Shown: positions 26,191 to 35,485, numbered from the stretch's first letter. The stretch is DNA of 64,000 nucleotides from Bog-877 sp050734135 (GCA_050734135.1 JBOHUG010000054.1:1-64000), one strand, 5' to 3'. Numbers and translations: made by a program. Notes: generated by a model not told the origin, from the letters alone.

Positions 26191-27711
26191 ATGGCGACCA
26201 GCGAAACGATCGCGGGTGCCGGGAGCCAGGCGGCCACCGGCGAGCTGCGAAAAGGGAGTCTGCGCACGATCGACGCGGTGGCGATGGCTGTCGCGGTGCT
26301 GGCACCGGCGATGGCCATGGCCTACAACACCAGCGGTTCTGCGGCCTTCTCGGGGACCTCGACCCCGCTGGCGTTCCTGATCGGTGGCATTGGCTGTCTG
26401 GCACTCGGATTTGTGGTGATCGGATTCACCCGCCGGATGGCCTCGGCCGGCTACGCCTACACCTACTCCAGTCGAACCTTGGGCAAGCGGGTCGGCTTTC
26501 TCACCGGGTGGATGTATTTCTTTGGGTTCTTCTGCTTTGTTCCGATGACCATGAGCGGGGTGGGGGGCTTCACCGCCTCCTTGATCCAGACCGAGGTGTG
26601 GCACAGCGAGCCCAGCTGGTTCTGGTTCCCCATCTTCCTGGTGGGGATGGCCTGCCTGGTGACGCTCTCGGTGCGGGGGGTCAAGCTCAGTGCCAAGGCG
26701 CTGCTTTGGGTGGGAGCGGTCACGGTCACGGTGATCGTGGTCCTGGACATCATCCTGACCGCCAAGGGCGGGAAATTCGGGCAGACCCTGCAACCCTTCA
26801 CCTTCGGGCACACCCTGCAGGGAGGCTTCAGTGGGATCTTCTACGGACTGATCTTCGGGGTCACCTCGTTCATCGGATTCGAGACCGCCGCTGTTCTCGG
26901 CGAGGAGACTAGAAACCCCCGCAGGGCGATCCCGATCTCAGTGCTGGTGGCGGTCTGTTTCGCGATCATCTTCTATGTGTGGACCACCTACAACATCGCC
27001 ATCGGAGTTGGGGTCAACAAGGCTGGATCCACCGCTTGGGCCACCAATCCGGCGATTCTGGCGACGCTGGCCAAGACCTACGTCGGTACCCCGATGATGA
27101 TCCTGGTGGATTTGGCAGCGATCGGATCCGCCTTTATCGTCTGCCTCGCCTGCGCCACCGCAGCCACAAGAACCCTCTTCGCGATGGGTCGGGAAGGTGT
27201 GTTGCCGGCTTGGCTGGGACGCACGAACAAAATCACCCGGACACCCTCCAACGCGATCCTGATGCTCGCCGGAGCGGCCACGGTTTCCGCCTTCGTCAGC
27301 GGCATCCTCTGGAACTTAGGCCCCTCCAATAACTATTTCTTCTACGCCAGTGTCGGCACGATTGCCGTGTGCTTGGTCTATGTGGTCCTCTGTGTTGGCG
27401 GTTCCGTCTACTTCCGGCGGATCGCCCAGCGCTACAACCCGCTGGTGCACGGGCTGGTACCGGTGATCGGGATCGTCGTCTTCGGGCTCGCGGTCTACGG
27501 CTCGATCTACTCGGGGGCGGTACCACCGGCGCCCTACACCTACGTGCCCTACGTCAACCTGGGCTGGCTTGTGGTCGGCATTCTGTTCGTGGCCTACCTC
27601 TCCCGGACTGCACCGGACAAGGTGGGTCAGATCGGCTCCATCCTCGGCGAGGAAGGGGGGGAGTCCGCCGCCATTCTGGACCAGCCCAGCATTGCTCCCG
27701 CTGGCGGCTAG
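26191..27711 (+). CDS. APC-family amino acid/amine permease
   Basis: A 506-residue inner-membrane transporter with about 12 helices. The first helix pair carries RTIDAVAMAVAVLAPAMAMAYNTSGSAAF, the APC unwound-helix region, and a later segment reads FIGFETAAVLGEETRNPRRAIP, diagnostic of the amino acid-polyamine-organocation family. It likely imports the substrate that the operon's aminotransferase and the divergent ligase handle. ATG 26191 directly follows the preceding stop codon. Confidence 0.88.
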   Translation: MATSETIAGAGSQAATGELRKGSLRTIDAVAMAVAVLAPAMAMAYNTSGSAAFSGTSTPLAFLIGGIGCLALGFVVIGFTRRMASAGYAYTYSSRTLGKRVGFLTGWMYFFGFFCFVPMTMSGVGGFTASLIQTEVWHSEPSWFWFPIFLVGMACLVTLSVRGVKLSAKALLWVGAVTVTVIVVLDIILTAKGGKFGQTLQPFTFGHTLQGGFSGIFYGLIFGVTSFIGFETAAVLGEETRNPRRAIPISVLVAVCFAIIFYVWTTYNIAIGVGVNKAGSTAWATNPAILATLAKTYVGTPMMILVDLAAIGSAFIVCLACATAATRTLFAMGREGVLPAWLGRTNKITRTPSNAILMLAGAATVSAFVSGILWNLGPSNNYFFYASVGTIAVCLVYVVLCVGGSVYFRRIAQRYNPLVHGLVPVIGIVVFGLAVYGSIYSGAVPPAPYTYVPYVNLGWLVVGILFVAYLSRTAPDKVGQIGSILGEEGGESAAILDQPSIAPAGG

Positions 27712-27793
27712 TGGCCGGAACCAAAACAATCCCAAAGCGGGCTAGAGGTGGGGGCCAGGTGGCCCTCACCCCCGCCCGCCCGCCGGTCCGGCG

Positions 27794-28891
27794 ATGATTG
27801 ACAGCCACGTTCACCCAGTCACCGGGGAGGGCGAGGCGCTCGATTTCAGCGCTATCTCCTTGGAAGTGCCGGGGGATAGGGCCGCTCGAGACCGCCGCGC
27901 GCGGGTGGCCCCCGGGCGACTCAGCCAGGAGTTGATGGCGGTGCGGCTGGCTAGCTACCTGTGCTGCGAGGTGGAGGAGCTGGGAGTGGCCCGGGCCCAG
28001 GCCAGCGCTCATTGGCCGGGGTATGTGGCGGGACTCTTTGCCGACGCCCGGATTGAGGGCGTGGTGCTGGACCCCGGCACCTACCTGGCGGACCCGGCCC
28101 CGGGCGCCGCCGAGATGGCCGCGGTCAGCGGGGCGGTGGTCCGCTCGATCATGCGCATCGACCCGCTGGTAGATCTGCTGATCGCCGAGGGTCAGACAGC
28201 AACCGAGATACTTGCCGCTGCCGAGCAGGCGGTGCGCCTGGCGCCTGGGCAGGGATACGTCGGGTTGAAGACGATCCTCGCCTATCGAACTGGACTCAAG
28301 GTGGACCCGGGCGCCACCCTGAAGGACGCCGACGCCTCCCTGCGCACTACCAAAGAGCTTCCGACCAGACGGCGAGGCAAAGCGCTGCGAGATCTGATCT
28401 GTCGGCAAATGTTGGGCTGGGCCGCCGAGCTCGGACTGCCGATTCAGTTCCATACCGGATTCGGCGATTCGGAGATCCGCCTGAGCGAGGCCAACCCGCT
28501 CTTCCTGGAGGAACTTCTGCTGACTGCGGAGGGGACGGCTGCCACCGTGGTTTTGATCCACGGCGGCTACCCCTGGCACGAGGAGCTGGCGTATCTGGCG
28601 CTGGTCCGTCCCAATGTTTACGCCGAACTCTCGCTCTTCAACCTGTTCGCCCCGGCACGAACCGCGGAGCGGCTGGAGCGGGTGCTGGAATTGGCACCTG
28701 CCTCCCGGGTGCTGTGTGGCACCGACGGGCACGGTGCGCCGGAGTCGTACTGGTACGCCGCCCATGAGCTGAGGGCCGGCTGGGCCGTGGTGCGCAAGAA
28801 CTGGGCCGCGCGCGGGGCCCGCAAGGCCTGGCTGTCCGAGTTGGAAGATGCCATTTTCCGAGGTAACACGGCCCGCCTGTATCAGTTCTAA
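27794..28891 (+). CDS. amidohydrolase-2 (TIM-barrel metal-dependent hydrolase) protein
   Basis: The 365-residue protein begins MIDSHVHPVTGEGE, the HxH metal-binding strand of COG2159 amidohydrolases. Further likely ligands are Lys/His in GYVGLKTI and FHTGFGDSE, His in LIHGGYPWHEEL, and Asp in VLCGTDGHGAPE. In fungi and some bacteria (FluG) this domain is fused to a glutamine-synthetase-like domain; here a GS-like protein is encoded in the divergent arm. It is the last gene of the operon. Confidence 0.83.
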   Translation: MIDSHVHPVTGEGEALDFSAISLEVPGDRAARDRRARVAPGRLSQELMAVRLASYLCCEVEELGVARAQASAHWPGYVAGLFADARIEGVVLDPGTYLADPAPGAAEMAAVSGAVVRSIMRIDPLVDLLIAEGQTATEILAAAEQAVRLAPGQGYVGLKTILAYRTGLKVDPGATLKDADASLRTTKELPTRRRGKALRDLICRQMLGWAAELGLPIQFHTGFGDSEIRLSEANPLFLEELLLTAEGTAATVVLIHGGYPWHEELAYLALVRPNVYAELSLFNLFAPARTAERLERVLELAPASRVLCGTDGHGAPESYWYAAHELRAGWAVVRKNWAARGARKAWLSELEDAIFRGNTARLYQF

Positions 28892-29054
28892 GACAGAGAA
28901 CCCCACCCCGGATGGCGACAAGGTCCCCCAGCCACGCGTGGTGCTCGTTTCCGCTTGGTGCCTAGCCATGCGGATCTCGGCGCGAGGGCGCCGGAGATCG
29001 CCGCGTTTGCTGCCGAATGCGAGGGTCACGCGGTGGATGGCCTGTTCGGGGCGT

Positions 29055-29978
29055 TTAGTTGAAGAGCGCGAGCGGCATGCACATGGCCACATTCCACATC
29101 CCTGCGTCAACCACCTCCAGGATTCGCAGTTGCCCGGCGAGGCTGCAGAGGACATAGGCGTCCTCACGACTCAGTTCGTGTTCCTCAGATAGCCAGGTGA
29201 TCATCGCTCTAGTCGCGGTCTGCGCTCCTTGCATCAGGTCGGGCGCGAGCCCCATCACGCAGTACTCCTCCGATGCCGCCCTGCTCCCTCCCGCGCCGGG
29301 ATTGAGGAATGCCGGAGCTGCCAGCGATCGCTTCTGCAGGGTGAAGCGCAAGCTGGCCTGGAGCGGGGATTCCAGGGCTGTGATGCAGACCTCGCCGTCC
29401 CCCTGAACCGCGTGCGGGTCGCCACACGAGAAGAGGGCTCGGGGAAGGAAGACCGGCAGGTACAGGCGCGACCCCTCGGTCAAATACCGGTTGTCGATGT
29501 TGCCCCCGCCTCGATGCGGAGGAAAAGGTGAGAGCCGCACTCCGCCGCCCGGATTGACGCCCATCGTGCCAAGGAACGGCCGGTAGGGGATGCGGATTCC
29601 GGGGGAGAAGTCAACTCCTAGTTCTGAATCCAATGCGAAGGTACGCAGATAGCCGTCCGGAAAGTCACTTGCGAGTAGGCCGAACCCAGGCAAAATGGCG
29701 GCCCATCCCCACTTGCTGCGCACCAGCTCCAGAACCTCGATGCAGAGCGTATCGCCGGCCTCTGCCCCGACCACCGCAACCGGGCCGCTCAGGTTGTACA
29801 TGGTCTCGAAATCGAATCGAACATCGTCAAAGTGGTCGCCGAGCTTGACCTGCCCGGAGCCAGCAACCTGGAGATCGAAGTGGACTACGTCGCCCGACTC
29901 GACTTCAAGGATCGGCGCTAAGGATTCGTCCCAGTCGTGGTGAATCCGGGCAGAATCGGTGACGTGCTCGCGGCTCAC
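29055..29978 (-). CDS. acetamidase/formamidase family protein
   Basis: A 307-residue amide hydrolase of the FmdA/AmdA family, releasing ammonia from formamide or acetamide-type substrates. Landmarks are the N-terminal HHDWDESLAPILEVESGDVVHFD, LSGPVAVVGAEAGDTLCIEVLEL, and FSCGDPHAVQGDGEVCITALE with the conserved metal-site GDPHAxQGDGE. The amidase fits a nitrogen-scavenging locus with the flanking permeases and ureohydrolases. It ends the three-gene minus-strand group that starts with the permease at 32353. Confidence 0.88.
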   Translation of the reverse strand: MSREHVTDSARIHHDWDESLAPILEVESGDVVHFDLQVAGSGQVKLGDHFDDVRFDFETMYNLSGPVAVVGAEAGDTLCIEVLELVRSKWGWAAILPGFGLLASDFPDGYLRTFALDSELGVDFSPGIRIPYRPFLGTMGVNPGGGVRLSPFPPHRGGGNIDNRYLTEGSRLYLPVFLPRALFSCGDPHAVQGDGEVCITALESPLQASLRFTLQKRSLAAPAFLNPGAGGSRAASEEYCVMGLAPDLMQGAQTATRAMITWLSEEHELSREDAYVLCSLAGQLRILEVVDAGMWNVAMCMPLALFN

Positions 29979-29980
29979 GC

Positions 29981-30856
29981 TCAGCCTCCGGATTCTAGGC
30001 GAGCCAGGAAGGTGCGCAGGCGCGCTAAGTAAGCGGGGCGCTCCTCGAGAAAGGCGACATGCGCACTGTGCTCGAAGAGAGCCAGTTCGGCGCCAGGGAT
30101 AGAGCGGGCCAAGAGCTCCATGTGCTCCGGACGCGCCTCGTCGAAACGGCCACCTGTCACCAAGGTGGGTATCCTGATCTGCCCCAGCCGATCGACCACC
30201 TCGAAGTTGACCAGCTCGCCAGTTACTGGTCCGAATTCGCTGGGACCCCAGAGCGTGGTGTAGACCTCCCCACCGAGGCCATTGAAGGTTTGCTCGATGC
30301 AGTCCGGCCAGGGCGAGAGTCGGCAGAGGTGTCGGCGGTAGAACTCAGCGACTGCGCCCTGATACTCGGGGCAAGCAAAGAATCCTGACCGCTCATGGTT
30401 CTCCAGCACCGTCTGGACATCAGCTGGTAGCGCGCGTCTCAACTCGGCCGCGTCAGCCAACCAGCGGACAACGCTCACCGGAGTGCTGCTCAAGATCAGC
30501 CCGCGGAGCTGGGGGGCACGCTCGAGCAGGTACTGCAGGGCGAGCATGCCTCCCCAGGAATTACCAAAGAGCACCATCTCGTCGAGTCCGAGCGCAGTTC
30601 GAACCGCGATCAGTTCTTCCACGAAACGCTGCACCGTCCAGGTGATGCTTCCCGCAGCCGCTGGTGATCGGCCGCACCCCAGCTGATCGTAGAAGATGAC
30701 CGGACGCTCATCACTGAGGTCGGCGAGAGGCTCCAGATAATCGTGTGGCATCCCCGGTCCGCCGTGAAGGCAGAGGATTGGGGTGCCCGAGCGATCCTCG
30801 CCCGCGATGCAGTACCAAACTCTACCGTCGGCGACATCGATGAACCCTTCAGTCAT
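29981..30856 (-). CDS. proline iminopeptidase-type alpha/beta hydrolase
   Basis: The 291-residue protein has the S33 peptidase pattern. LCLHGGPGMPHDY forms the oxyanion loop, FYDQLGCGRS follows, the nucleophile Ser100 is in LFGNSWGG, the acidic residue is near GGRFDEARPE, and the catalytic His is in FEHSAHVAFLEE. The family includes proline iminopeptidases and amino-amide hydrolases. Located between an amino acid permease and an amidase gene (2-bp gap to the latter), it probably frees amino acids from peptides or amides. Confidence 0.87.
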   Translation of the reverse strand: MTEGFIDVADGRVWYCIAGEDRSGTPILCLHGGPGMPHDYLEPLADLSDERPVIFYDQLGCGRSPAAAGSITWTVQRFVEELIAVRTALGLDEMVLFGNSWGGMLALQYLLERAPQLRGLILSSTPVSVVRWLADAAELRRALPADVQTVLENHERSGFFACPEYQGAVAEFYRRHLCRLSPWPDCIEQTFNGLGGEVYTTLWGPSEFGPVTGELVNFEVVDRLGQIRIPTLVTGGRFDEARPEHMELLARSIPGAELALFEHSAHVAFLEERPAYLARLRTFLARLESGG

Positions 30857-30898
30857 GGGGCCTTCTGACCGCCGGGTACACGAGGTCGGCCATCGGCC

Positions 30899-32353
30899 TC
30901 AGACCTCGGAGGAGAGCGAGATGCTGGAGAGCTTACGCCGGCTCCGCCACCAGAGGGTCCAGATGATCCCCAGGACGGTCCACCCCAGCGAGAACCAGAC
31001 GATGCTGCTACCCGACGCGAAAGGAAGCGAGATCTCCGACACGAAGAACCCCTTGTAGAGGATGTATCCATCGATCCCGATACCCAGGACCGGGATGATC
31101 CCATTGGTCAACCAGTTGAACTCACTTCGGCGAAATCGGGCGTGGTAGACGATGTTGGCGACATTGACGAAGATGTACAGAATCAGCACGAAGAAGACGA
31201 AGATCTCCCCGAGGTAGCCATAGGCAAGCGCCACACCGCCCTGCCAGAGGGTGACCGCGAACAGGGCCACTGTCCCAACCACCAGGGTGGCCACCTCAGC
31301 CCGCCAGGGAGTCTGGAACCGTGGGTGAAGCTTGGAGAAGTAATGCCAGACAAACCCTTCTCTGGCAATGGCGTACGTGACTCGGCTGGCAGCGTATAGG
31401 GCCGCGCCGAAGCTGGCGAGAGCCGCGGTGAATCCGGTGATCGGGACCAGTACCGCCCAACCGCCGATGTACTTCTGAGCGATTGGTAGCACCGGTGTCA
31501 GCTGGCCCGCGGTGACGTAGTGCTCCACGGTAGAAACCGGCACCGAAATCGCGAACCCGTAAGAAACCAGCGTCCAGTATCCGCCCGCAATTAGGGTCAT
31601 GAGAATGGTCGCCAAGGGAATCAGACGCCGCGGCGTGTGCGACTCCTCTGCGACCGGGGCGATTCCGTCAACTCCTGCGATCGAGAGAAACGCGAAGATG
31701 GCGGCCAAGCTGAGACCCGCGAAGCCCAGGGTTGCCGCTCCGGGGTTGAAAGGCTTGCTTGAGAAATGGCCCAGTGCACCGCCTTTGACGACGATGACGA
31801 TGGCTAGTGCTGCCACAAACGTGCCCTCGATCACCATCAGCACCGAGATGACGGTCGCCGACAGCTTGATGTTGTTGTGTTGCAGATAACCGATGATCAG
31901 GATCGAGATCACGCCGCCGCCGATGCCGGTCCACGTTGTAGCGCTCAGGTGAAAGTAGGAGAGAAGGGCGTTGAAGAATGTCCCGAATGCCGCCGGATAG
32001 AGGGCTGCCACCACCACATAGGTGGTGATCATCATCCAGCCCAACCAAAGCCCAACGGCGGGGTATGTGCTCTCCCAGAGCCAGGTGTATCCGCTTCCAG
32101 CCGACGGTCGACGGTTGTTCATCACCGCGAAACTGACCGCCGTAGGAAGTACGGCGACGGTGATGAGGATAAACAAAAACGGCATGACGGGACCGCCGGA
32201 GTCAGTCTCCATGAAGCCCATGTTTAGGTAGATGACGGGGGCCAGCGAGAAGTAGGCGAGTCCGATGAAAATCAAACGACGCAGATTCAGGCTGTTGCGC
32301 CGGAGGCCTGGGGTACTGGGTTCGGCGGACTCGTGGGCCGGGATGCTGGCCAC
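30899..32353 (-). CDS. APC-family amino acid permease
   Basis: The 484-residue, ~12-helix transporter resembles the APC superfamily. The N-terminal helix contains RRLIFIGLAYFSLAPVIYLNMGFM, followed by AGSGYTWLWESTYPAVGLWLGWM; the middle has SIAGVDGIAPVAEESHTPRRLIPLATIL, the conserved APC loop. The first gene of the permease-hydrolase-amidase group, it is divergent from the ureohydrolase operon. It likely supplies the substrate of the two hydrolases. Confidence 0.87.
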   Translation of the reverse strand: MASIPAHESAEPSTPGLRRNSLNLRRLIFIGLAYFSLAPVIYLNMGFMETDSGGPVMPFLFILITVAVLPTAVSFAVMNNRRPSAGSGYTWLWESTYPAVGLWLGWMMITTYVVVAALYPAAFGTFFNALLSYFHLSATTWTGIGGGVISILIIGYLQHNNIKLSATVISVLMVIEGTFVAALAIVIVVKGGALGHFSSKPFNPGAATLGFAGLSLAAIFAFLSIAGVDGIAPVAEESHTPRRLIPLATILMTLIAGGYWTLVSYGFAISVPVSTVEHYVTAGQLTPVLPIAQKYIGGWAVLVPITGFTAALASFGAALYAASRVTYAIAREGFVWHYFSKLHPRFQTPWRAEVATLVVGTVALFAVTLWQGGVALAYGYLGEIFVFFVLILYIFVNVANIVYHARFRRSEFNWLTNGIIPVLGIGIDGYILYKGFFVSEISLPFASGSSIVWFSLGWTVLGIIWTLWWRSRRKLSSISLSSEV

Positions 32354-32426
32354 TTTCTCCCTCCTTCTCCGCGGGCGGGTTCGGCGTCCTCTTTCGACCC
32401 CGAAGGGACCGCGCTCCGCCAGGGCG

Positions 32427-32456
32427 ACGCTACTGCGGGAACTGGCTGACTGTCAA
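32427..32456 (-). promoter_or_regulatory. candidate promoter of the APC permease operon
   Basis: On the minus strand a perfect TTGACA (32451-32456) is followed after 18 bases by TAGCGT (32427-32432), about 75 bp before the permease start. The -35 box is consensus; the -10 box matches at three of six positions. Confidence 0.4.
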
Positions 32457-32580
32457 CCGCATCCGTTTTTGAGAGAAACCCTCGGCTGGGTTCGGGACGT
32501 CTTGCTACGTGCGAGCAGATTCCCGATCAGTTTCGGCGCCGGCCGCTGGCCCCGAGCTCCTTGAGATCGGTGGTGGATTG

Positions 32581-32609
32581 TTGACATGGAGACAATCCGG
32601 ACCGATAAT
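32581..32609 (+). promoter_or_regulatory. near-consensus sigma-70 promoter of the ureohydrolase operon
   Basis: TTGACA (32581-32586), a 17-base spacer and GATAAT (32604-32609) form a nearly ideal housekeeping promoter. Transcription should begin near 32616, leaving about 200 bases of 5' leader before the ureohydrolase coding start. The same TTGACA-17-GATAAT arrangement occurs ahead of the ilv operon in this window. Confidence 0.7.
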
Positions 32610-32813
32610 CCCCAGACCACGGGTACTGTCGGGCGGGCTGGGGTTCCAGCAGAGCGAAGTGCCCTGACCGGTTCGGGTCGCACACAGGAGGGGAGGGCGT
32701 GCCAACGGAGCGAAGTGGATGCGTCCGGCCGAGGCTCCCCGGGACCACAAGCCAGCGGCCCCCGGACTCAGGTCGTTGGCACTCCGGAGCGCTCGGGCAG
32801 GGGCATCACCGTC
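32610..32813 (+). promoter_or_regulatory. structured 5' leader of ureohydrolase operon, candidate RNA regulator
   Basis: A perfect 9-bp inverted repeat (GTGCCAACG 32699-32707, CGTTGGCAC 32774-32782) encloses a second perfect pair (GTCCGG 32723-32728, CCGGAC 32762-32767). The 15-base and 6-base unpaired sides are uneven. A further short stem (GGCT/AGCC) lies inside. Upstream are GCTGG-loop-CCAGC and GACC-loop-GGTC hairpins. The motif AGCGAAGTG occurs twice, once in each half. No terminator-like T-run is visible. I do not recognise a known riboswitch consensus. Confidence 0.45.
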
Positions 32814-33764
32814 GTGGGTGAAGCGGCGGTAGTCGGCCAGACCGACGGGTTGACTGTGCCCCGGTTCGCTGGTCTGACCACATTCGCCCGCCTACCCCGG
32901 CTCGAGGACGTCTCAAGATACGATGTCGCCATCCTCGGCGTGCCCTTCGATGCGGGAACCACCTACCGTCCTGGCGCCCGGTTTGGGCCCTCCCACGTGA
33001 GGGAGTCCTCACGATTGCTCAGGCCGTACCATCCCTACCTCGATGCCGTCCCATTTGACCAGCAGCAGGTAGTTGATGCAGGTGACATCAATTGCAACCC
33101 CTTCAGCATTGCCGAAGCAATCACGCAGATCCAGTCGGGAGCGACCGCCCTCTTGTCGGGGGGCGGCCGACTGATCACAATCGGTGGTGACCATACGGTG
33201 GCGCTCCCGCTCTTGCGAGCGGTCCACCCCAAGACAGGTCCCGTCGCAGTGGTTCACTTCGACGCCCACCTGGACACCTGGGACACCTATTTCGGCGCTC
33301 CCTACACTCACGGGACTCCTTTTCGGCGAGCCTCCGAAGAAGGTCTGTTCCGGACGGACCGCTCGATCCACATCGGAATTCGCGGCTCCATCTATAACCG
33401 GACCGATCTGCCTCAGGATGAGAGTCTTGGGTTCGTAACCGTGCACGCCATGGAACTCGAGAGGATCGGCGTCTCCGGGGCAGTGGAGCGGATCCGTGAG
33501 CGGGTTGTTGACACGCCGCTCTACATCTCCATCGACATCGACGTCCTGGATCCTGCCTTCGCACCCGGGACCGGTACACCTGAGTCAGGCGGACTGAGTT
33601 CTCGAGAGTTGCTGGGAATCCTGCGTGGACTAGCAGGGCTCCCAATCGCGTCGGCAGATGTCGTGGAGGTCGCCCCCGCGTACGACCACGCTCAGGTGAC
33701 CGGCATCGCGGCATCCCACGTAATCTACGAGCTGCTGGCGCTTATGGCGACCACACCGCAGTGA
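32814..33764 (+). CDS. agmatinase-family ureohydrolase (first copy)
   Basis: A Mn- or Ni-type ureohydrolase cleaving guanidino compounds to urea plus an amine. The metal ligands are visible: GGDHTVALP, FDAHLDTWD and SIDIDVLDPAFAPGTGTPE. The early segment VPRFAGLTTFARLP and RPGARFGPSHVRESS are agmatinase landmarks. GTG 32814 gives 316 residues, the normal family length. The frame is open back to ATG 32586, but that codon lies inside the promoter and its translation is not protein-like. The substrate may be agmatine, guanidinobutyrate or another guanidine; the locus does not decide. Confidence 0.85.
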   Translation: MGEAAVVGQTDGLTVPRFAGLTTFARLPRLEDVSRYDVAILGVPFDAGTTYRPGARFGPSHVRESSRLLRPYHPYLDAVPFDQQQVVDAGDINCNPFSIAEAITQIQSGATALLSGGGRLITIGGDHTVALPLLRAVHPKTGPVAVVHFDAHLDTWDTYFGAPYTHGTPFRRASEEGLFRTDRSIHIGIRGSIYNRTDLPQDESLGFVTVHAMELERIGVSGAVERIRERVVDTPLYISIDIDVLDPAFAPGTGTPESGGLSSRELLGILRGLAGLPIASADVVEVAPAYDHAQVTGIAASHVIYELLALMATTPQ

Positions 33765-33999
33765 ACGCCGTCGCGGACGCACGGAACTTATTCCGAGGGC
33801 GCTCCAAATTCCCGCCGCCGGCTCCTCGAACGGGCCCTAGAACACGACCGATCGAGCCTCTCACCCACAGGGAACCCGGGTCTAGGTTTCCTATCTCGGT
33901 GGATCTCCCGACTGATCCAGCAAGTGAACTACCGCGGCGGAGTCGAAGGGAGTGGCCGTCCTCGCGGCCTGAGTCGCGCTAATACAGGAGGAAGGAAGG

Positions 34000-35430
34000 T
34001 TGAGCCTAGAAGTTGCGCCGCCGGCGTCTGGAGTTCTTGGCGGAGTGGAGGTAGAGGGCCACAGCATCGACTTCATCCCCGCAAGCGAGCGCCACGGGAA
34101 GCCTTCGCGTCTCTTCTTCATCTGGTGGTCGTCGAACATGCAGATGACCACTGTCCTGACGGGGGTGATCGCGGCTGCGCTGGGACTCACTTTTCCCTGG
34201 GCAGTTGTGTCGATCATCGTCGGCCTGGCGCTGGGTGGGGTGGTCATGTGCCTGCACATGGTTCAAGGCCCCAGACTCGGGATCCCCCAAATCCTGCAAT
34301 CACGCGCGCAGTTTGGATTCACCGGCACGGTGATTCCGGCGGCTGTGGCGATCTTCATGTACGTCGGCTTCTTCGCCACTAGCAATCTCCTGGGTGGACA
34401 GGGAATCACGGCCACTCTCCCCGGAGTACCACTCAGTGTCGGGATCATCATCTGCGCCGCGGTGACGGCCGCCCTGGCAATCTTCGGCTACAAAGAAATC
34501 CACCGTTGGGCGCGGATTTGGGGATACGGCTTCCTTATCGCCTTCTTCGCCCTGACCATCAGCCTCTTCACCCGCGGAAAGGTCCCGTCCTCCGTTTGGA
34601 CCTTCGGAAAATTTGACGGCGGACCTTTTCTGCTGATGCTGTCGATCGCTGCCGTGTGGGTAATCTCCTACGCCGTTTACGCTTCCGACTACAGCCGCTA
34701 TCTTCCAGCCGAAGTGCCCGCCCACAAGACCTTTTGGTGGAGCTATGCGGGAGGCAACCTGGCCTCCTTCTGGCTCCTGGCGTTCGGGGCGCTGCTGGGT
34801 GTAATCCTGCCTAAGTCCATCTCGGCGATGATCGCGGTGACAATCTCACTGGTCGGTCCTCTGGGTGTTCCGATGATGTTCATCATCGCTCTCGGGGTGA
34901 TTTTTACCGACACTCTCAACGTGTACGGTGCCACTTTGTCCCTGCTCGCCATGACAGAACAGAAGCGGCGGATTCTTGGAATCGGGAGACCGTCACGCAT
35001 CGCGGTAATCCTTGTCATCAGCGCCATCGCCGCGATAATCGGAATCATCGGTTCCGCAAACTTCCTCACCAACTACTCAAATTTCCTCTCCTTTCTCTTT
35101 TACCTGATCATTCCCTGGAGCGCGGTGAACCTGGTCGACTTCTACCTGGTCCAGCACGGCCACTACAGCACTGCCGCGTTCTTCGACGCGGACGGTCCCT
35201 ATCGAGGGGTGAAGTGGTACGCGGTGACGGCCTATATGGTGGGCTTCGTCTGCGAGATTCCGTTCATGAGCACCAGCATCCTGACGGGGCCGGTCGCCCA
35301 GCGGTTGAACGGTGGGGACCTCTCTTGGATCGTCGGACTGCTGGTGGCCGGATTGCTCTACCTCGGATTTGTCCGGTTGGGGCTTGTGGATCGGGGAAGG
35401 AGGAGCGCCACGGCGGAAGCCTCGGTGTAG
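34000..35430 (+). CDS. NCS1-family nucleobase/cation symporter-like permease
   Basis: A 476-residue, ~12-helix transporter of the NCS1 (CodB/FurE-like) family. Landmarks are the N-terminal HSIDFIPASERHGKPSRLFFIWWSSNMQ, GPRLGIPQILQSRAQFGFTGT, and IPWSAVNLVDFYLVQHG near the C-terminus. NCS1 proteins import cytosine, purines, allantoin, hydantoins or related ureides. TTG 34000 is preceded by AGGAGGAAGGAAGG. It lies between two ureohydrolase genes and upstream of a DUF1989 gene, so a guanidino or ureido compound is a reasonable substrate guess. Confidence 0.87.
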   Translation: MSLEVAPPASGVLGGVEVEGHSIDFIPASERHGKPSRLFFIWWSSNMQMTTVLTGVIAAALGLTFPWAVVSIIVGLALGGVVMCLHMVQGPRLGIPQILQSRAQFGFTGTVIPAAVAIFMYVGFFATSNLLGGQGITATLPGVPLSVGIIICAAVTAALAIFGYKEIHRWARIWGYGFLIAFFALTISLFTRGKVPSSVWTFGKFDGGPFLLMLSIAAVWVISYAVYASDYSRYLPAEVPAHKTFWWSYAGGNLASFWLLAFGALLGVILPKSISAMIAVTISLVGPLGVPMMFIIALGVIFTDTLNVYGATLSLLAMTEQKRRILGIGRPSRIAVILVISAIAAIIGIIGSANFLTNYSNFLSFLFYLIIPWSAVNLVDFYLVQHGHYSTAAFFDADGPYRGVKWYAVTAYMVGFVCEIPFMSTSILTGPVAQRLNGGDLSWIVGLLVAGLLYLGFVRLGLVDRGRRSATAEASV

Positions 35431-35485
35431 CAGGCTGAGCAGAGTCGTGAGGAGGCGAGTTGGCACCGCTTTTAGAGGAGTCTCG

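Noticed and set aside
27554..29167. 537-codon antisense frame across the permease and amidohydrolase genes
   Set aside because: No recognisable domain, biased composition, and it overlaps two genes with clear motifs.
32586..32813. N-terminal extension of the first ureohydrolase from ATG 32586
   Set aside because: The ATG overlaps the TTGACA box, the translation is low-complexity, and the GTG 32814 start gives the normal family length.
32610..32813. Known guanidine riboswitch classes in the ureohydrolase leader
   Set aside because: I could not find the conserved CTAGG/GGTCCGAGAG or tandem ACGR-loop signatures I associate with those classes; only weak resemblances such as ACACAGGAGGG.
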